A DNA stretch of 64,000 nucleotides from Opitutus sp. GAS368 (GCF_900104925.1 NZ_LT629735.1:2512291-2576290), one strand, 5' to 3'; positions 1-10,258 are shown, numbered from the stretch's first letter. A program made the numbers and translations. The notes: generated by a model not told the origin, from the letters alone.

Positions 1-2
1 CA

Positions 3-3000
3 AAGGCCTATACTGCGGACTCCACTCTGGCCGGCAACCGACTCAACACCCAGCTGCGCGACATCGGCAGCTCCTTGACCGTGGTCACCTCGCAGTTCCT
101 CCTGGACACCGGAGCGACCGACAACACCTCGCTGCTCCAACGGCTCGGCGGCACTGAAGTGGGTGGCGTGAATGGCAATTTTGCCAGTGCCGGTTCCGGT
201 TCCTCCGCTACGCTCCTGACCGAAGACACCATCAAACCGACCGAGGGCACCCGTATCCGCGGTCTCGCGGCGGCAGATAATGTCCGCGATTTCTTTGTCA
301 CAGATATCCCATGGGACTCATATAATGTCGACCGCATCGATATCTCACGCGGACCGAATGCGATTCTCTTTGGTGAAGGCAGTCCCGCCGGCATTATCAA
401 TGCCACCAGCAAGAGTGCCGCCTTCATTAATTCTGGAAACATCGACTTTCGCCTTGGCAGCTGGGGCAGCACCCGCGAGAGCCTGGATATCAATCAAGTG
501 ATCGTGCCCGGCCAGGTCGCCGTCCGGCTCGACCTTCTGCACAATGACCAAAAATATGAACAGAAGCCGGCCTATTCGAAGGACCAGCGCATATCCGGTG
601 CACTCCGCATCGAACCTGCTTTCCTGAACAAAAACGGAAATCGGACCATCTTCAAAGCGAACTTCGAGTCTGGCCAGGTCGATTCCGACAATCCTCGCGC
701 CCTTCCTCCGACGGACCACATTACGCCGTGGTTCGACCCCACCGCTCTCGTCAATGGGATCCCCGGCTCTGGAGCTTATCAGGCGGGATTGAACGGTGCG
801 CAGTCGTGGAACAGCGGCGTTGCTGGTGGTTTCTCCACCGCCGCTAATGGTTATTCCGATGCCGGCCGTGCCGAAGGCGCCAAGAATCCCGATCCGTGGT
901 TTACGAACGGCCAGCTCGGTAATGCCGGTTTTCCGTTAAACGTTATCCAGAACGGTAACACCGTCGGTTCTGCGGGCCAGTACCGTTTCACGTCCTTCAA
1001 TCAGAATAGTCGGGCCGGGACATTAATCACGCTCCCCTATGGCTCTTATCCCAGCTCCTGGCTTTCTCTAAACGGCAAAGCCAAGGAAGCAGTCTTTGCG
1101 GGGCTGCCTTTCTCCAACGGTGGCCTCTTCACGGACACCTCGTTGACCGATCCTTCGATCTTCAATTTCTACAAGAATTTGATCGACGGCAATATGAAGA
1201 AGGAATGGCAGCGTTTCTGGACGGGATCGGCGAATCTCTCGCAAACCTTCCTCAACGACCAGGTTGGCTTCTCCCTTGATTACAACAAACAGCACTACGA
1301 GGACGGCTCGGTCAACCCCTTTGGCGGTGCCGTCCCGTTGTTCGTTGACGTCATGTCGACCAACAACGACGGAACTTCGCTGGCGACTGCTAGCGCGAAT
1401 CCGAACTTTGGCCGCCCTTTCGTGATCAACAACAACAATCCAACCGATTTCAACTACATCAGTGATCGCGAAGATACCCGCGCCACGGCGTTTGTCACAC
1501 ATAACTTCAAGAAAGACAGCAATGCATGGTGGGCAACGATCCTCGGCACCCAAACCCTGACCGGTTTGGCGGATCAAGCGAAGCTAAACACCTCCACCAT
1601 GAGCTGGCAACAGTATGGTTATCTCGGCGCAAACCTCGCGCTCGCCAATACTCTCAACGGGGGATCAGCACTTTCCAACTTCTCACAGGTAAATCCGCAA
1701 CAGGTCATCTATCTGGGGCCCTCGTTGACGGGCAAGCCGATCATTGGGGCTAATATTTCCAGGGTCACCGGCAACCCGACGATCGGCAGCAACCCGATCA
1801 ATTACTTCGATCTCACTCCAAACCCGGCGAACTCAGGATTGAGCCCTTCCAACCCAGCGTTCTACAACGGCTGGGCGGGCACGGGGACCCTGACAGTTAC
1901 CGATTCTGAAGCCAACCCGTCCGTCAACCGCGCCCTGTTGGCGACGGCCTATGGTAAAACACGCTCGGTGACTACCTCTCAGGCGTTGGTCTACGAGGGT
2001 AATTGGCTGGATGGCGCGCTGGTGGGTATCTATGGCTGGCGCAAAGATATCAACAAAAGCTCGGCTGATTCCGCCACTTTAGGCGATGCGAACGACCAGC
2101 AAAGCATCAACCTCCAGAACGTCAGCCTGGACATTCCCGGCGCAACGCCGGGTCGGGTAGAAGTTCAATCCCGCTCCTATAGTCTTGTGGCTCACCTTGA
2201 CGAACTCCCGGGTCTGAAAGATTTTGCCAGCAAGCTTCCGGTCAAAATCAGTGTGGCCTACAACGTTTCGAGCAACTTCCAGCCGGACTCCAGTCGCGTC
2301 GACATTAACGGGGCTCCCCTCGCACCTCCGTCCGGCAAGACCATCGAGCGTGGCATCCTGCTCGAGACGCGTGACGGCAGGTTCTCCCTCAAGGTCAATC
2401 GCTATGTGACCACTATCGCGAACGGTGAGTACGCCGGCGGTAGAGCCTTCGCTGCGGATCTGGCTAATTTCGTCGGCAACACAGCGTACTTCGCCAACGC
2501 CTTTTATTACCATAATGACCAGAACGGCAATTTCGCTCAATCAGACCCGGCTCATATGGTAAACAATCCGGGCATCGGGCCTGATGGGGGCCCGCTTGGC
2601 GCGGGTAAGTATCCCAATGATAACACCGCCGCGGGCTACTACTACGATGCTGCTGGCTACCACACCCAGGCGATGGAGGATCTACAGAATTCCTCAACCG
2701 CGGCCACGCGGGCTTGGGAAACCCAGATTAACGCTGATTTCCCGAACTTCTTTAAGAATTGGGGCATGAATAGCCTGGCGGCAGTGCAGGCCGGCACGGT
2801 CCTGAGAAGCCAGTTGACGGGCATCCCGGGCGAAACCAACTTCGCGCTTACCGAAAACTCCGAATCCAAGGGCTGGGAGATGGAGCTCAACGCCAATCCC
2901 ACCAAGGAATGGCGCATCTCATTCAACGCTACAAAGACGGATGCGGTCATCACGACAGTCGGTGACCCGGCCTTGGCCAAATTCATGGCGGAGACGTCGG

Positions 3001-3581
3001 CCTATGTTAAAGGTCCCGGCGGCAATACGCAGTGGTTCTGGGGCAATTCCATCAGCCCAGGCGTTCCTGCAGTCAAGGATGCCTACTACAACAATTATAA
3101 TGGTTTTGCCCCACTCGGTACCACTTATGCCGGACTCCAGCAGCAGCAGGGCGTGGCGGTTCCGCAACTCGCCAAGTGGCGCTACAATCTGACGACGAAC
3201 TATGACTTCAACCGGGGCGTCCTTAAAGGTGTTAACGTTGGTGGTGGCGTGCGTTATTCATCCGCCGAGACCCTCGGCTATGCTCCGTCTGGCACCGGGC
3301 TTAACCCGGATGGCACGCTTGCGTCTCCTCCGTTCCTGGCCGACCTGTCCAAGCCGCAAAAGAGCCCGAGTGAGACCTACTTCGATCTTTGGGTTGGTTA
3401 TCACCGTAAGCTGACCAACAAGATCAATTGGAACATTCAGCTCAACGTCGCAAACGTCGGCAAAGGTAATTATCTGATTCCGGTCAGCTATCAGGCACCG
3501 ATAAACGGTGTGGCCAGCCCTGCGTTCTATCGTATCGGTCCGACGCAGCAGTTCACGATCAAGAACGTATTTAGTTTCTGA
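3..3581 (+). CDS. TonB-dependent receptor, 5'-truncated by the window edge
   Basis: Outer-membrane TonB-dependent receptor, which would import a ligand through a 22-strand barrel using energy from TonB. The frame is open from base 3, so the true start, signal peptide and TonB box lie upstream; 1192 residues are visible. The plug domain comes first (motif RGPNAILFGEGSPAGIIN near residues 115-132), followed by a very long barrel rich in Asn, Gly and aromatic residues, ending QFTIKNVFSF with the C-terminal Phe typical of barrel proteins. The length and plug style match the large receptor families of Opitutaceae. It precedes sugar-phosphorylase genes on the same strand, so a glucan oligosaccharide is the likely ligand; that is inference from context. 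Class assignment is secure, ligand is not. Confidence 0.93.
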   Translation, partial: KAYTADSTLAGNRLNTQLRDIGSSLTVVTSQFLLDTGATDNTSLLQRLGGTEVGGVNGNFASAGSGSSATLLTEDTIKPTEGTRIRGLAAADNVRDFFVTDIPWDSYNVDRIDISRGPNAILFGEGSPAGIINATSKSAAFINSGNIDFRLGSWGSTRESLDINQVIVPGQVAVRLDLLHNDQKYEQKPAYSKDQRISGALRIEPAFLNKNGNRTIFKANFESGQVDSDNPRALPPTDHITPWFDPTALVNGIPGSGAYQAGLNGAQSWNSGVAGGFSTAANGYSDAGRAEGAKNPDPWFTNGQLGNAGFPLNVIQNGNTVGSAGQYRFTSFNQNSRAGTLITLPYGSYPSSWLSLNGKAKEAVFAGLPFSNGGLFTDTSLTDPSIFNFYKNLIDGNMKKEWQRFWTGSANLSQTFLNDQVGFSLDYNKQHYEDGSVNPFGGAVPLFVDVMSTNNDGTSLATASANPNFGRPFVINNNNPTDFNYISDREDTRATAFVTHNFKKDSNAWWATILGTQTLTGLADQAKLNTSTMSWQQYGYLGANLALANTLNGGSALSNFSQVNPQQVIYLGPSLTGKPIIGANISRVTGNPTIGSNPINYFDLTPNPANSGLSPSNPAFYNGWAGTGTLTVTDSEANPSVNRALLATAYGKTRSVTTSQALVYEGNWLDGALVGIYGWRKDINKSSADSATLGDANDQQSINLQNVSLDIPGATPGRVEVQSRSYSLVAHLDELPGLKDFASKLPVKISVAYNVSSNFQPDSSRVDINGAPLAPPSGKTIERGILLETRDGRFSLKVNRYVTTIANGEYAGGRAFAADLANFVGNTAYFANAFYYHNDQNGNFAQSDPAHMVNNPGIGPDGGPLGAGKYPNDNTAAGYYYDAAGYHTQAMEDLQNSSTAATRAWETQINADFPNFFKNWGMNSLAAVQAGTVLRSQLTGIPGETNFALTENSESKGWEMELNANPTKEWRISFNATKTDAVITTVGDPALAKFMAETSAYVKGPGGNTQWFWGNSISPGVPAVKDAYYNNYNGFAPLGTTYAGLQQQQGVAVPQLAKWRYNLTTNYDFNRGVLKGVNVGGGVRYSSAETLGYAPSGTGLNPDGTLASPPFLADLSKPQKSPSETYFDLWVGYHRKLTNKINWNIQLNVANVGKGNYLIPVSYQAPINGVASPAFYRIGPTQQFTIKNVFSF

Positions 3582-3723
3582 TCTCTTGGTCTCGAGAGCC
3601 GCGCCTGACCACAGCAAGGTGGGCGCGGAATCTCATCAGGCGGTGCACGTCGAAGGTGCTCACATCGTGGAGCAGTTTTGCCGCGCACCGCCTCACTTTT
3701 CCAAACCCTCTCCGTCTATATCA

Positions 3724-4605
3724 GTGGTTCCGGAACACGACCAACCCGCCCCGATCACGCCCAACCGGATTCCGGTTGCGCGCGCCCGCGCGCCCGCCGG
3801 AAATATCCGCCAGATCCCCGGGTTGGGCGGGCCTGCCGAACGGCCATTCGAGGCCGCGATCTTCGACATGGACGGCGTCATCACCCGGACGGCCGATGTC
3901 CACTCGACGGCATGGAAGCGGATGTTTGACGAGTATCTCCGGCTCCGCGAAGCCCAATACCGTGAGCCGTTCAGGGAATTCACCCATGCCGGGGACTATC
4001 GCGCCCATGTGGACGGCCGGCCCCGCTACAAGGGCGTCGAGGCATTCTTGAAATCAAGAGGGATCAGCCTGCCTTTGGGGTCGCCGGAAGATCTGCCGGG
4101 AACGGAGACCATCTGCGGCCTCGGCAACCGGAAGAACGCGATTTTCAACCAGGTGCTCGAGAGCGAGGGCGTGAGCCTCTTCGATTCCACCATCGCCCTG
4201 ATCGAGGAAATGCGGCAACGCGGGATCAAAATCGGCCTGGCCACCTCGAGCAACAATTCCGCGATCGTCTTGAACAAGACCGGCACCGCGCATTTGTTTG
4301 CCACGGTCGTCGACGGCATTGTATCCGCAAAACTTGGACTCAAAGGCAAGCCGGAGCCCGACATTTTTGCCACCGCCTCCGCCAACCTGGGCGTGCCCAG
4401 CGCCCGCGCGATTGTGGTCGAGGACGCGGTGTCCGGAGTGCAGGCCGGGGCGAAGGGGGGCTTCGCCCTCGTCATCGGCGTTGCCCGGGAAGACAATGCG
4501 CGCGAACTCCGCGACAATGGCGCCGACGTGGTCGTTCGCGACCTCGCCGAAACCAGCCTTGAGCAGATCAACCGGCTGGTTCAGCACAAACGCGCTCGCG
4601 CCTGA
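3724..4605 (+). CDS. pgmB: Beta-phosphoglucomutase family HAD hydrolase
   Basis: Probable beta-phosphoglucomutase, converting beta-glucose 1-phosphate to glucose 6-phosphate in the cytoplasm. The HAD motifs are all present: FDMDGV (nucleophile and acid Asp), ATSSNN (motif II), GKPEPD (Lys, motif III) and VVEDAVSGVQAG (motif IV). The context RTADVHSTAWKRMFDEYL resembles the HAD partners encoded beside GH65 phosphorylases. The start is uncertain. The frame stays open back to an ATG at 3508 inside the receptor gene, but this would add more than 100 residues unlike the family. I chose a GTG at 3724; another GTG lies at 3643. No clear Shine-Dalgarno sequence is seen. The GH65 enzyme two genes downstream would supply the substrate. 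Confidence 0.85.
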   Translation: MVPEHDQPAPITPNRIPVARARAPAGNIRQIPGLGGPAERPFEAAIFDMDGVITRTADVHSTAWKRMFDEYLRLREAQYREPFREFTHAGDYRAHVDGRPRYKGVEAFLKSRGISLPLGSPEDLPGTETICGLGNRKNAIFNQVLESEGVSLFDSTIALIEEMRQRGIKIGLATSSNNSAIVLNKTGTAHLFATVVDGIVSAKLGLKGKPEPDIFATASANLGVPSARAIVVEDAVSGVQAGAKGGFALVIGVAREDNARELRDNGADVVVRDLAETSLEQINRLVQHKRARA

Positions 4606-4638
4606 TGCCACTATCCATCGGTCTCTAGAAACAACCCC

Positions 4639-6150
4639 ATGCGCAAAAAGCCCCTGTTAAGTTTCTGGCAGCTTTGGAACATGAGCTTCGGCTACGTGGG
4701 CATTCAGTTCGGCTTCGCCCTGCAGAATTCAAACTTGAGCCGGATTTTCGAAACCCTGGGCGCGAAGCAGGACAATATTCCCGCACTCTGGATCGCCGCG
4801 CCGTTGTCCGGGTTGATCGTGCAACCGATCATCGGCTATATGAGCGACCGGACTTGGAATCGCTTCGGTCGCCGGAAGCCTTATTTTCTGACGGGAGCGA
4901 TTCTGGCGTCGCTGTCATTGTTGGTCTTGCCCAACTCGCCCACCTTGTGGGTCGCCGCCGGCATGTTATGGATGCTCGACGCGTCTCTCAACATCACCAT
5001 GGAGCCCATGCGCGCATTTGTCGGCGACATGCTGTCGGACGAGCAACGCACCCAGGGTTTTGCCGTCCAGACGTTCTTCATTGGCGCGGCGTCGATTGTC
5101 GGTTCGCTGTTGCCGTGGATACTGACGAACCTGCTCCACATTTCGAACACGGCGGAAGCGGGCTTGATCCCTCAATCCGTGCGTTGGGCTTTTTACTCTG
5201 GCGGAGTCATCTACATTTCCGCCGTTTTGTGGTCGATTTTTTCGACCAAGGAATATTCGCCGGAAGAGTTCGAGGCTTACAACGCGCGGGGCTCTGACGC
5301 TCCGGCCAAGGCAGGCGACGCCCTGACCCTCGACACCGGAAAATATTATACGTCCGGCATCATCTTGGTGATCGTCGGCCTGATATTCACCTTTGGGGTG
5401 AACCATTTCGTCTGGGACAAGGCTCTTTATATTCTGTCAATCGGCGTCGGGGTCTACGGCGCGTTGCAATTGCTCTCCGCCCAGCTGTTCACTTCGGGCC
5501 AGAAGAGCGGCTTGGTGGAGATCGTGTATGACCTGAACAACATGCCCAAGACCATGCGGCAACTCGCGGTGGTCGCAGTATTCACGTGGTTCGCCATGTT
5601 CGCCTGGTTCATCTATTGCACGCCGGCCATCACCAGCTATCACTTCGGCACGAGCGACCCCCTGACGAAGGCTTACAACGACGGTGCTGATTGGGTGGGG
5701 GTGCTAAATTCGGTTTACAATGGGGTGGCGGCCCTCGTGGCGTTCACCCTTCCAGTCATTGCGCGAAAGACCAGCCGTGTGACCACGCATGCCGTTTGTC
5801 TCTTCATCGGCGGCTTGGGTTTGATGTCGCTACGCTGGTTTGTGGATCCGCATTTGTTGGTGATTTCAATGGCGGGCCTCGGAATCGGTTGGGCCGGCCT
5901 GCTCACCATGCCTTACGCGATCCTGAGCAGTGTGGTGCCCTACCGGAAGATGGGGGTTTACATGGGTATGTTCAATTTCTTCATCGTCATCCCGCAGATC
6001 CTTGCCGCCGCCGTGCTGGGCCTGCTGGTCCGCACGGTGTTTCACGGACAGGCCATCGATGCGCTCGTGCTGGGCGGGATTTCGATGATCGTCGCCGCGG
6101 GGCTCATGCTGCGGGTCAAGGACGAACGGATGGCGCCTGACCCAAAATGA
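4639..6150 (+). CDS. MFS sugar transporter (SLC45/maltose-type symporter)
   Basis: Inner-membrane transporter of 503 residues with about 12 hydrophobic segments. The loop after TM2 carries SDRTWNRFGRRKPY, an MFS signature close to that of GPH/SLC45-type sugar symporters, and the N-terminus (FWQLWNMSFGYVGIQFGFAL) matches bacterial maltose/sucrose-proton symporters. It would bring disaccharide from the periplasm to the cytoplasmic phosphorylase. The stop overlaps the next start (ATGA at 6147-6150), so the two are probably translationally coupled. A disaccharide substrate is inferred from the neighbouring GH65 and GH87 genes. Confidence 0.85.
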   Translation: MRKKPLLSFWQLWNMSFGYVGIQFGFALQNSNLSRIFETLGAKQDNIPALWIAAPLSGLIVQPIIGYMSDRTWNRFGRRKPYFLTGAILASLSLLVLPNSPTLWVAAGMLWMLDASLNITMEPMRAFVGDMLSDEQRTQGFAVQTFFIGAASIVGSLLPWILTNLLHISNTAEAGLIPQSVRWAFYSGGVIYISAVLWSIFSTKEYSPEEFEAYNARGSDAPAKAGDALTLDTGKYYTSGIILVIVGLIFTFGVNHFVWDKALYILSIGVGVYGALQLLSAQLFTSGQKSGLVEIVYDLNNMPKTMRQLAVVAVFTWFAMFAWFIYCTPAITSYHFGTSDPLTKAYNDGADWVGVLNSVYNGVAALVAFTLPVIARKTSRVTTHAVCLFIGGLGLMSLRWFVDPHLLVISMAGLGIGWAGLLTMPYAILSSVVPYRKMGVYMGMFNFFIVIPQILAAAVLGLLVRTVFHGQAIDALVLGGISMIVAAGLMLRVKDERMAPDPK

Positions 6151-8450
6151 AAAACCTCTGGTCAATCAGCACCAATGAGTTCGCCGGCGGCAAGGAGAGC
6201 CTCATGCGCCGCGGCAACGTCTACCAGATCGCCAATGGCTACATGGGCTATCGCGGCACGTTGGATGAATTCGGCCCGGAGGAATCGGTCGGCAGCACGC
6301 TGGCCGGAATCTTCGATCGCGTCGGCTCCGCCTGGCGGGAACCCGTCAATGCGCCCAACGCGGGATTCACGCGCGTGTCACTCGATGGGGCCGAACTCTC
6401 CGCGCTCGGCCGCAAAGTAAGGCACCACGAGCAGACCCTGCATTTTGCCAATGCGGTGTTCGCGCGGGAAACGGTGTTCGCGTCGCGGGGGAAGACCCTC
6501 ACGCTCAAATCCTCCCGTTTCCTGAGCGCGGCCACACCCAACCTCGGCGTCGTGCAGTTCAGCATCCGCTGCGACAAGGCGGCCGCGGTCACCATCCGCA
6601 CCGGTATCGACTGCAACATCTGGGACCTGAACGGCCCGCATCTGCCGCAGCTCACCGCGGAAAAGCACGGGTCGGTTTTGCTGGTGCAGGGCGTCACCAA
6701 CGAAAGCGCCAAGCGGGTGGTCGTCGCCGAGGCGGTCGGGCTGGATTTCGGGACGGAGACCCATGAGACCCAGGGCCATCGCAACCTTCGCGCGATCCGC
6801 CTGCACGCGGAGGCCGGAAAGACCTACACGTTCCACAAGTATTACGCGGTCTTCACCGACCACGACGCCGTGGGCACACCGCTCCCGGCGGCCGCGATCG
6901 AAGCGGTCCGGCAGGCCCGGGCGTTGGGCTACCAAGCCTGTCTGGGAAAACACAACGCCGAGTGGGCCCGGAAATGGGAGCGTTGCGACGTCAGGATCGA
7001 GGGGGATGACGAAGCGCAGCACGCGCTGCGCTACAGCATTCTTCAGCTGCTGATGGCCGCTCCCGTGCAGGGCAGCGCGAACTCGATCCCGGCGCGCGCG
7101 CTGTCGGGCCAAGTCTATAAAGGGGCGATCTTCTGGGACACGGAAATGTATATGCTGCCGTTTTTCCTCCATACCTACCCGGAAAAGGCGGTCGAGTTGA
7201 TGCGCTACCGGATCAAGACCCTCGATGGAGCCCGGCGGAAGGCGGCAACGGAGGGGCCGGGTTATCGCGGAGCCTTCTATGCCTGGGAGAGTCAGGAGAC
7301 GGGCGACGATGCCTGCACGTATTTCAACGTCGGCGATCCGTTTACCGGCCGAGATCTGCGCACGCACTTCCGCGACAAGCAGGTTCACATCAGCGGCGAC
7401 GTGGCCATCGCGATGTGGGAATACTTCAAGCTGACCGGCGACGACTCGCTGCTGCTCGAGGGAGGGGCCGAGGTGATCCTGGAGTGCGCCCGCTTCTACT
7501 ACTCCTACGCCTACTTCAAGCGGGACAAAGGCCGCTACGAGATCCTCGATGTCATCGGGCCGGATGAGTATCACGAGCGCGTCAATAACAACGCCTTCAC
7601 CAGCACGGTGGCGAAGGAGACTTTCGCGATCGCAAACGCGACGGTGGACCATCTCCGGAAAAATCACCCGAAGGCGCTGCAGGCGTTGCTGCGGAAGATC
7701 GACATCCAGGGCGAATTGCCCCGCTTCCGCGAGGCGGAAAACCTGCTGTATGTTCCCGCGCCGGATCCCCAGACGGGGGTCATCGAACAATTCGACGGCT
7801 ACTTCCAATTGGGGGACGCCACGGTCGAGGAACTCAAGGCGAAGATGGTTCACCCGAATGAGTATCTCGGCGCCGGGCAGGGCCTGGCGGTGGCGACCAA
7901 GATCATCAAGCAGGCCGACGTGGTGGCGATGCTCAACCTGCTCCGGACCCGCTTCTCCACCGAGATCAAAAAGGCGAACTGGGAATACTACGAGCCGCGC
8001 ACCGAACACGGGTCCAGCTTGAGCGCCAGTGCCTACGCGATGGTGGCGATTGAGTTCGGCAAGCTCGATTTCGCCTACAAATACTTCCTGAAGACGGCGA
8101 AGATCGATCTCGAGGCCAAATACAAGGTGTATGTGGGCAACATTTTCATGGGCGGTTCACACCCCGCCGCGAACGGGGGCACGTGGATGACGGCCGTGCT
8201 GGGTTTTGGCGGCGTGCAGGCGGATGAGAACCGGGTCGCCATCAACCCGCGGCTCTGCCGGAAGTGGAAGAGCCTGCAGTTCCAGCTCGTCTACCAGGGA
8301 GACGGTTTCAAGATCAAGATCACGAAGACATCGGTGACCATCAACCCCGCCCGCACCAACACGCGCAAGCACACCTTGCTCGTGGCGGGGAGCCCGGCGA
8401 AATGCAGTCCCGGCAAACCGGTGACAGTCAAATATCGGCAGGCAAAATGA
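6147..8450 (+). CDS. Glycoside hydrolase family 65 disaccharide phosphorylase
   Basis: GH65 inverting phosphorylase of 767 residues, the usual length. It splits an alpha-linked glucose disaccharide with phosphate into beta-glucose 1-phosphate and glucose. The N-terminal beta-sandwich is followed by the (alpha/alpha)6 barrel. The motif DVIGPDEYHERVNNNAF carries the conserved Glu that acts as general acid in the family, and the C-terminal GGTWM segment (near residue 676) is present. GH65 includes maltose, trehalose, kojibiose and nigerose phosphorylases, and the linkage cannot be read reliably from this sequence. The following GH87-type gene makes nigerose or maltose plausible. It overlaps both neighbours by 4 nt. 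Confidence 0.9.
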   Translation: MKNLWSISTNEFAGGKESLMRRGNVYQIANGYMGYRGTLDEFGPEESVGSTLAGIFDRVGSAWREPVNAPNAGFTRVSLDGAELSALGRKVRHHEQTLHFANAVFARETVFASRGKTLTLKSSRFLSAATPNLGVVQFSIRCDKAAAVTIRTGIDCNIWDLNGPHLPQLTAEKHGSVLLVQGVTNESAKRVVVAEAVGLDFGTETHETQGHRNLRAIRLHAEAGKTYTFHKYYAVFTDHDAVGTPLPAAAIEAVRQARALGYQACLGKHNAEWARKWERCDVRIEGDDEAQHALRYSILQLLMAAPVQGSANSIPARALSGQVYKGAIFWDTEMYMLPFFLHTYPEKAVELMRYRIKTLDGARRKAATEGPGYRGAFYAWESQETGDDACTYFNVGDPFTGRDLRTHFRDKQVHISGDVAIAMWEYFKLTGDDSLLLEGGAEVILECARFYYSYAYFKRDKGRYEILDVIGPDEYHERVNNNAFTSTVAKETFAIANATVDHLRKNHPKALQALLRKIDIQGELPRFREAENLLYVPAPDPQTGVIEQFDGYFQLGDATVEELKAKMVHPNEYLGAGQGLAVATKIIKQADVVAMLNLLRTRFSTEIKKANWEYYEPRTEHGSSLSASAYAMVAIEFGKLDFAYKYFLKTAKIDLEAKYKVYVGNIFMGGSHPAANGGTWMTAVLGFGGVQADENRVAINPRLCRKWKSLQFQLVYQGDGFKIKITKTSVTINPARTNTRKHTLLVAGSPAKCSPGKPVTVKYRQAK

Positions 8451-10258
8451 ATTCATCCCCCGGCAAGGTTCGTAGGGCAAAGACCGCGGCCGCGATTCCG
8501 CTCCTCCCGCGGCTCGCATTCGTCGTCGCGTGCGCCGCCGGCCCGGGCCAGGCTCACGCCGGGGTCGGGGCCGACCTGCCGTGGACGACTTACGAGGCCG
8601 AGGCCATGAAAAGCACCGGCGTCGTGCTGGGTCCGAAATACGATCCGTATCTGGTCGAAACCGAATCCTCCGGCCAGAAATGCGTGAAGCTCGGGGCCAC
8701 CGGCGAATTCGTGGAGTTCTCCGCGGCGGCGAAGGCCAATGCGCTGGTGATCCGCTACAGTCTGCCGGATGCGAAAGAGGGCGGCGGGACCGACTCGAGC
8801 CTCGAGCTCTTCATCAACGGGAAGAAGGCCAGGACGCTGCCGCTTACCTCCCGCTATTCGTGGCTCTACGGCAAATACCCGTTCTCCAACCAGCCTGGCG
8901 AGGGCAAGCCGCGCAATTTCTACAATGAACTTCGCGTCAAGGACTTGCAGATCGCCAAGGACGATGTAATCCGCCTGCAACGGGCCGCCGCGGACACCGC
9001 GTATTGCATCGTCGATTTCGTCGACCTCGAGGATGTCCCCGCCGCGCGGACCGCTCCGGCCAACGCGCTTTGTGTCCTCGATTTCGGGGCGGGCGGGAAA
9101 GGCGGGACCGACGACACGGACGCCTTGCGGCGGTGCATCGCCGAAGCGCAGAAACAAGGCCGGCCCGTCTGGGTTCCGGCCGGCGATTACAAGCTGACCG
9201 GCGATATTCTCGTGCCGTCCGCCGTGACGATCCAAGGCGCCGGCATGTGGCACACGACCTTCGTCGGCGATGAAAAACTTTACGGTCAGTCCGCACGACG
9301 CGTGCGGTTCAAGCTCACCGGCCGCGGCATTCACCTGGCCGATTTTTCGATCGCCGGTAAGCTGAATTACCGCAACGACAACGAACCGAACGATGGCGTC
9401 GTCGGCGCAGGCTGTGCCGACTCGACGATCTCGCGCGTCTGGCTGGAGCACACCAAGACGGGCATCTGGATCTATAACGGCACGAACCTGGTCATCGACG
9501 GCTGCCGTTTCCGTGATCTGCTCGCCGACGGCGTGAATCTCTGCGTCGGCACCAGCGGAACGGTCATCCAGAACTGCACGGCCCGCGGCACGGGCGACGA
9601 TTGTTTCGCGATGTGGCCGGCGGCTTCCGACCAAGGGTTCGTCGGACAGGGCCCGCGGTCGGGTCACAATGTCGTCCGTCACTGCACGGGCCAGCTGCCC
9701 TTTCTGGCGAACGGCGGGGCGATCTATGGCGGGGAGGACAACCGCATCGAGGACTGCCTCTTCACCGACATTTCCGCCGGCTGCGGCATCCTGATCAGCA
9801 CCACCTTCCCCACCTCCGATGAGCAGCGGAAGATCGACAACAACTTCAGCGGCACGACGCTGGTTCGCAATTGCGAACTCCTGCGCTGTGGCGGCTATGA
9901 CCACGATTGGGCCTGGCGCGGTTCGTTCCAAGTCTGCCTGGATCGCCGCAGCATCTCGGGCCTCACGATCAGCCGGGTCACCATCCGCGACAGCATCTCC
10001 AGCGGCCTGACCATCGTGGCACCCGGCAGCAAAAAGGGTGAGGGCACGCTTTCCCAGGCGCGACTCGAACAGGTGAACATCACCGGAACCGGGCTCGGCG
10101 GATCACCGCACCATGACCTGTGGATTCGCCAGGACGCGGTCGGCGGCGCGACGTTGGTCAATTCGCAGATCGCCGACATCCGGAATGAGTCCGTTAACTT
10201 CAGCCTCCTCGGGGAAACGGGTGAACCGGTGCCGGGGCAGGCCGCCTCCGGGCCCTGA
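8447..10258 (+). CDS. Secreted GH87-like alpha-1,3-glucanase/mycodextranase with N-terminal CBM-like domain
   Basis: Exported polysaccharidase of 603 residues. The ATG at 8447 overlaps the GH65 stop (ATGA). A signal peptide with twin-Arg-like start KVRRAK and hydrophobic core ends near AHA/GVG at about residue 40. Residues 45-180 (starting TYEAEAMKSTG) look like a beta-sandwich carbohydrate-binding domain. From about 200 (FGAGGKGGTDDTDALRRCI) a right-handed parallel beta-helix begins. Motifs ADGVNLCVGTSG and RGTGDDCFAMW resemble the conserved core of GH87, where Asp residues in the GDD region are catalytic. Known GH87 activities are alpha-1,3-glucanase and mycodextranase. It may release disaccharides for the transporter and phosphorylase. 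Another pectate-lyase-fold family is the main alternative. Confidence 0.78.
   Translation: MNSSPGKVRRAKTAAAIPLLPRLAFVVACAAGPGQAHAGVGADLPWTTYEAEAMKSTGVVLGPKYDPYLVETESSGQKCVKLGATGEFVEFSAAAKANALVIRYSLPDAKEGGGTDSSLELFINGKKARTLPLTSRYSWLYGKYPFSNQPGEGKPRNFYNELRVKDLQIAKDDVIRLQRAAADTAYCIVDFVDLEDVPAARTAPANALCVLDFGAGGKGGTDDTDALRRCIAEAQKQGRPVWVPAGDYKLTGDILVPSAVTIQGAGMWHTTFVGDEKLYGQSARRVRFKLTGRGIHLADFSIAGKLNYRNDNEPNDGVVGAGCADSTISRVWLEHTKTGIWIYNGTNLVIDGCRFRDLLADGVNLCVGTSGTVIQNCTARGTGDDCFAMWPAASDQGFVGQGPRSGHNVVRHCTGQLPFLANGGAIYGGEDNRIEDCLFTDISAGCGILISTTFPTSDEQRKIDNNFSGTTLVRNCELLRCGGYDHDWAWRGSFQVCLDRRSISGLTISRVTIRDSISSGLTIVAPGSKKGEGTLSQARLEQVNITGTGLGGSPHHDLWIRQDAVGGATLVNSQIADIRNESVNFSLLGETGEPVPGQAASGP

Noticed and set aside
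3508-3723. Upstream extension of the beta-phosphoglucomutase frame
   Set aside because: It overlaps the receptor gene and adds residues unlike the family, so a start inside 3643-3724 is preferred.
6378-8009. 543-codon minus-strand frame
   Set aside because: Antisense to the GH65 gene, which has clear catalytic motifs.
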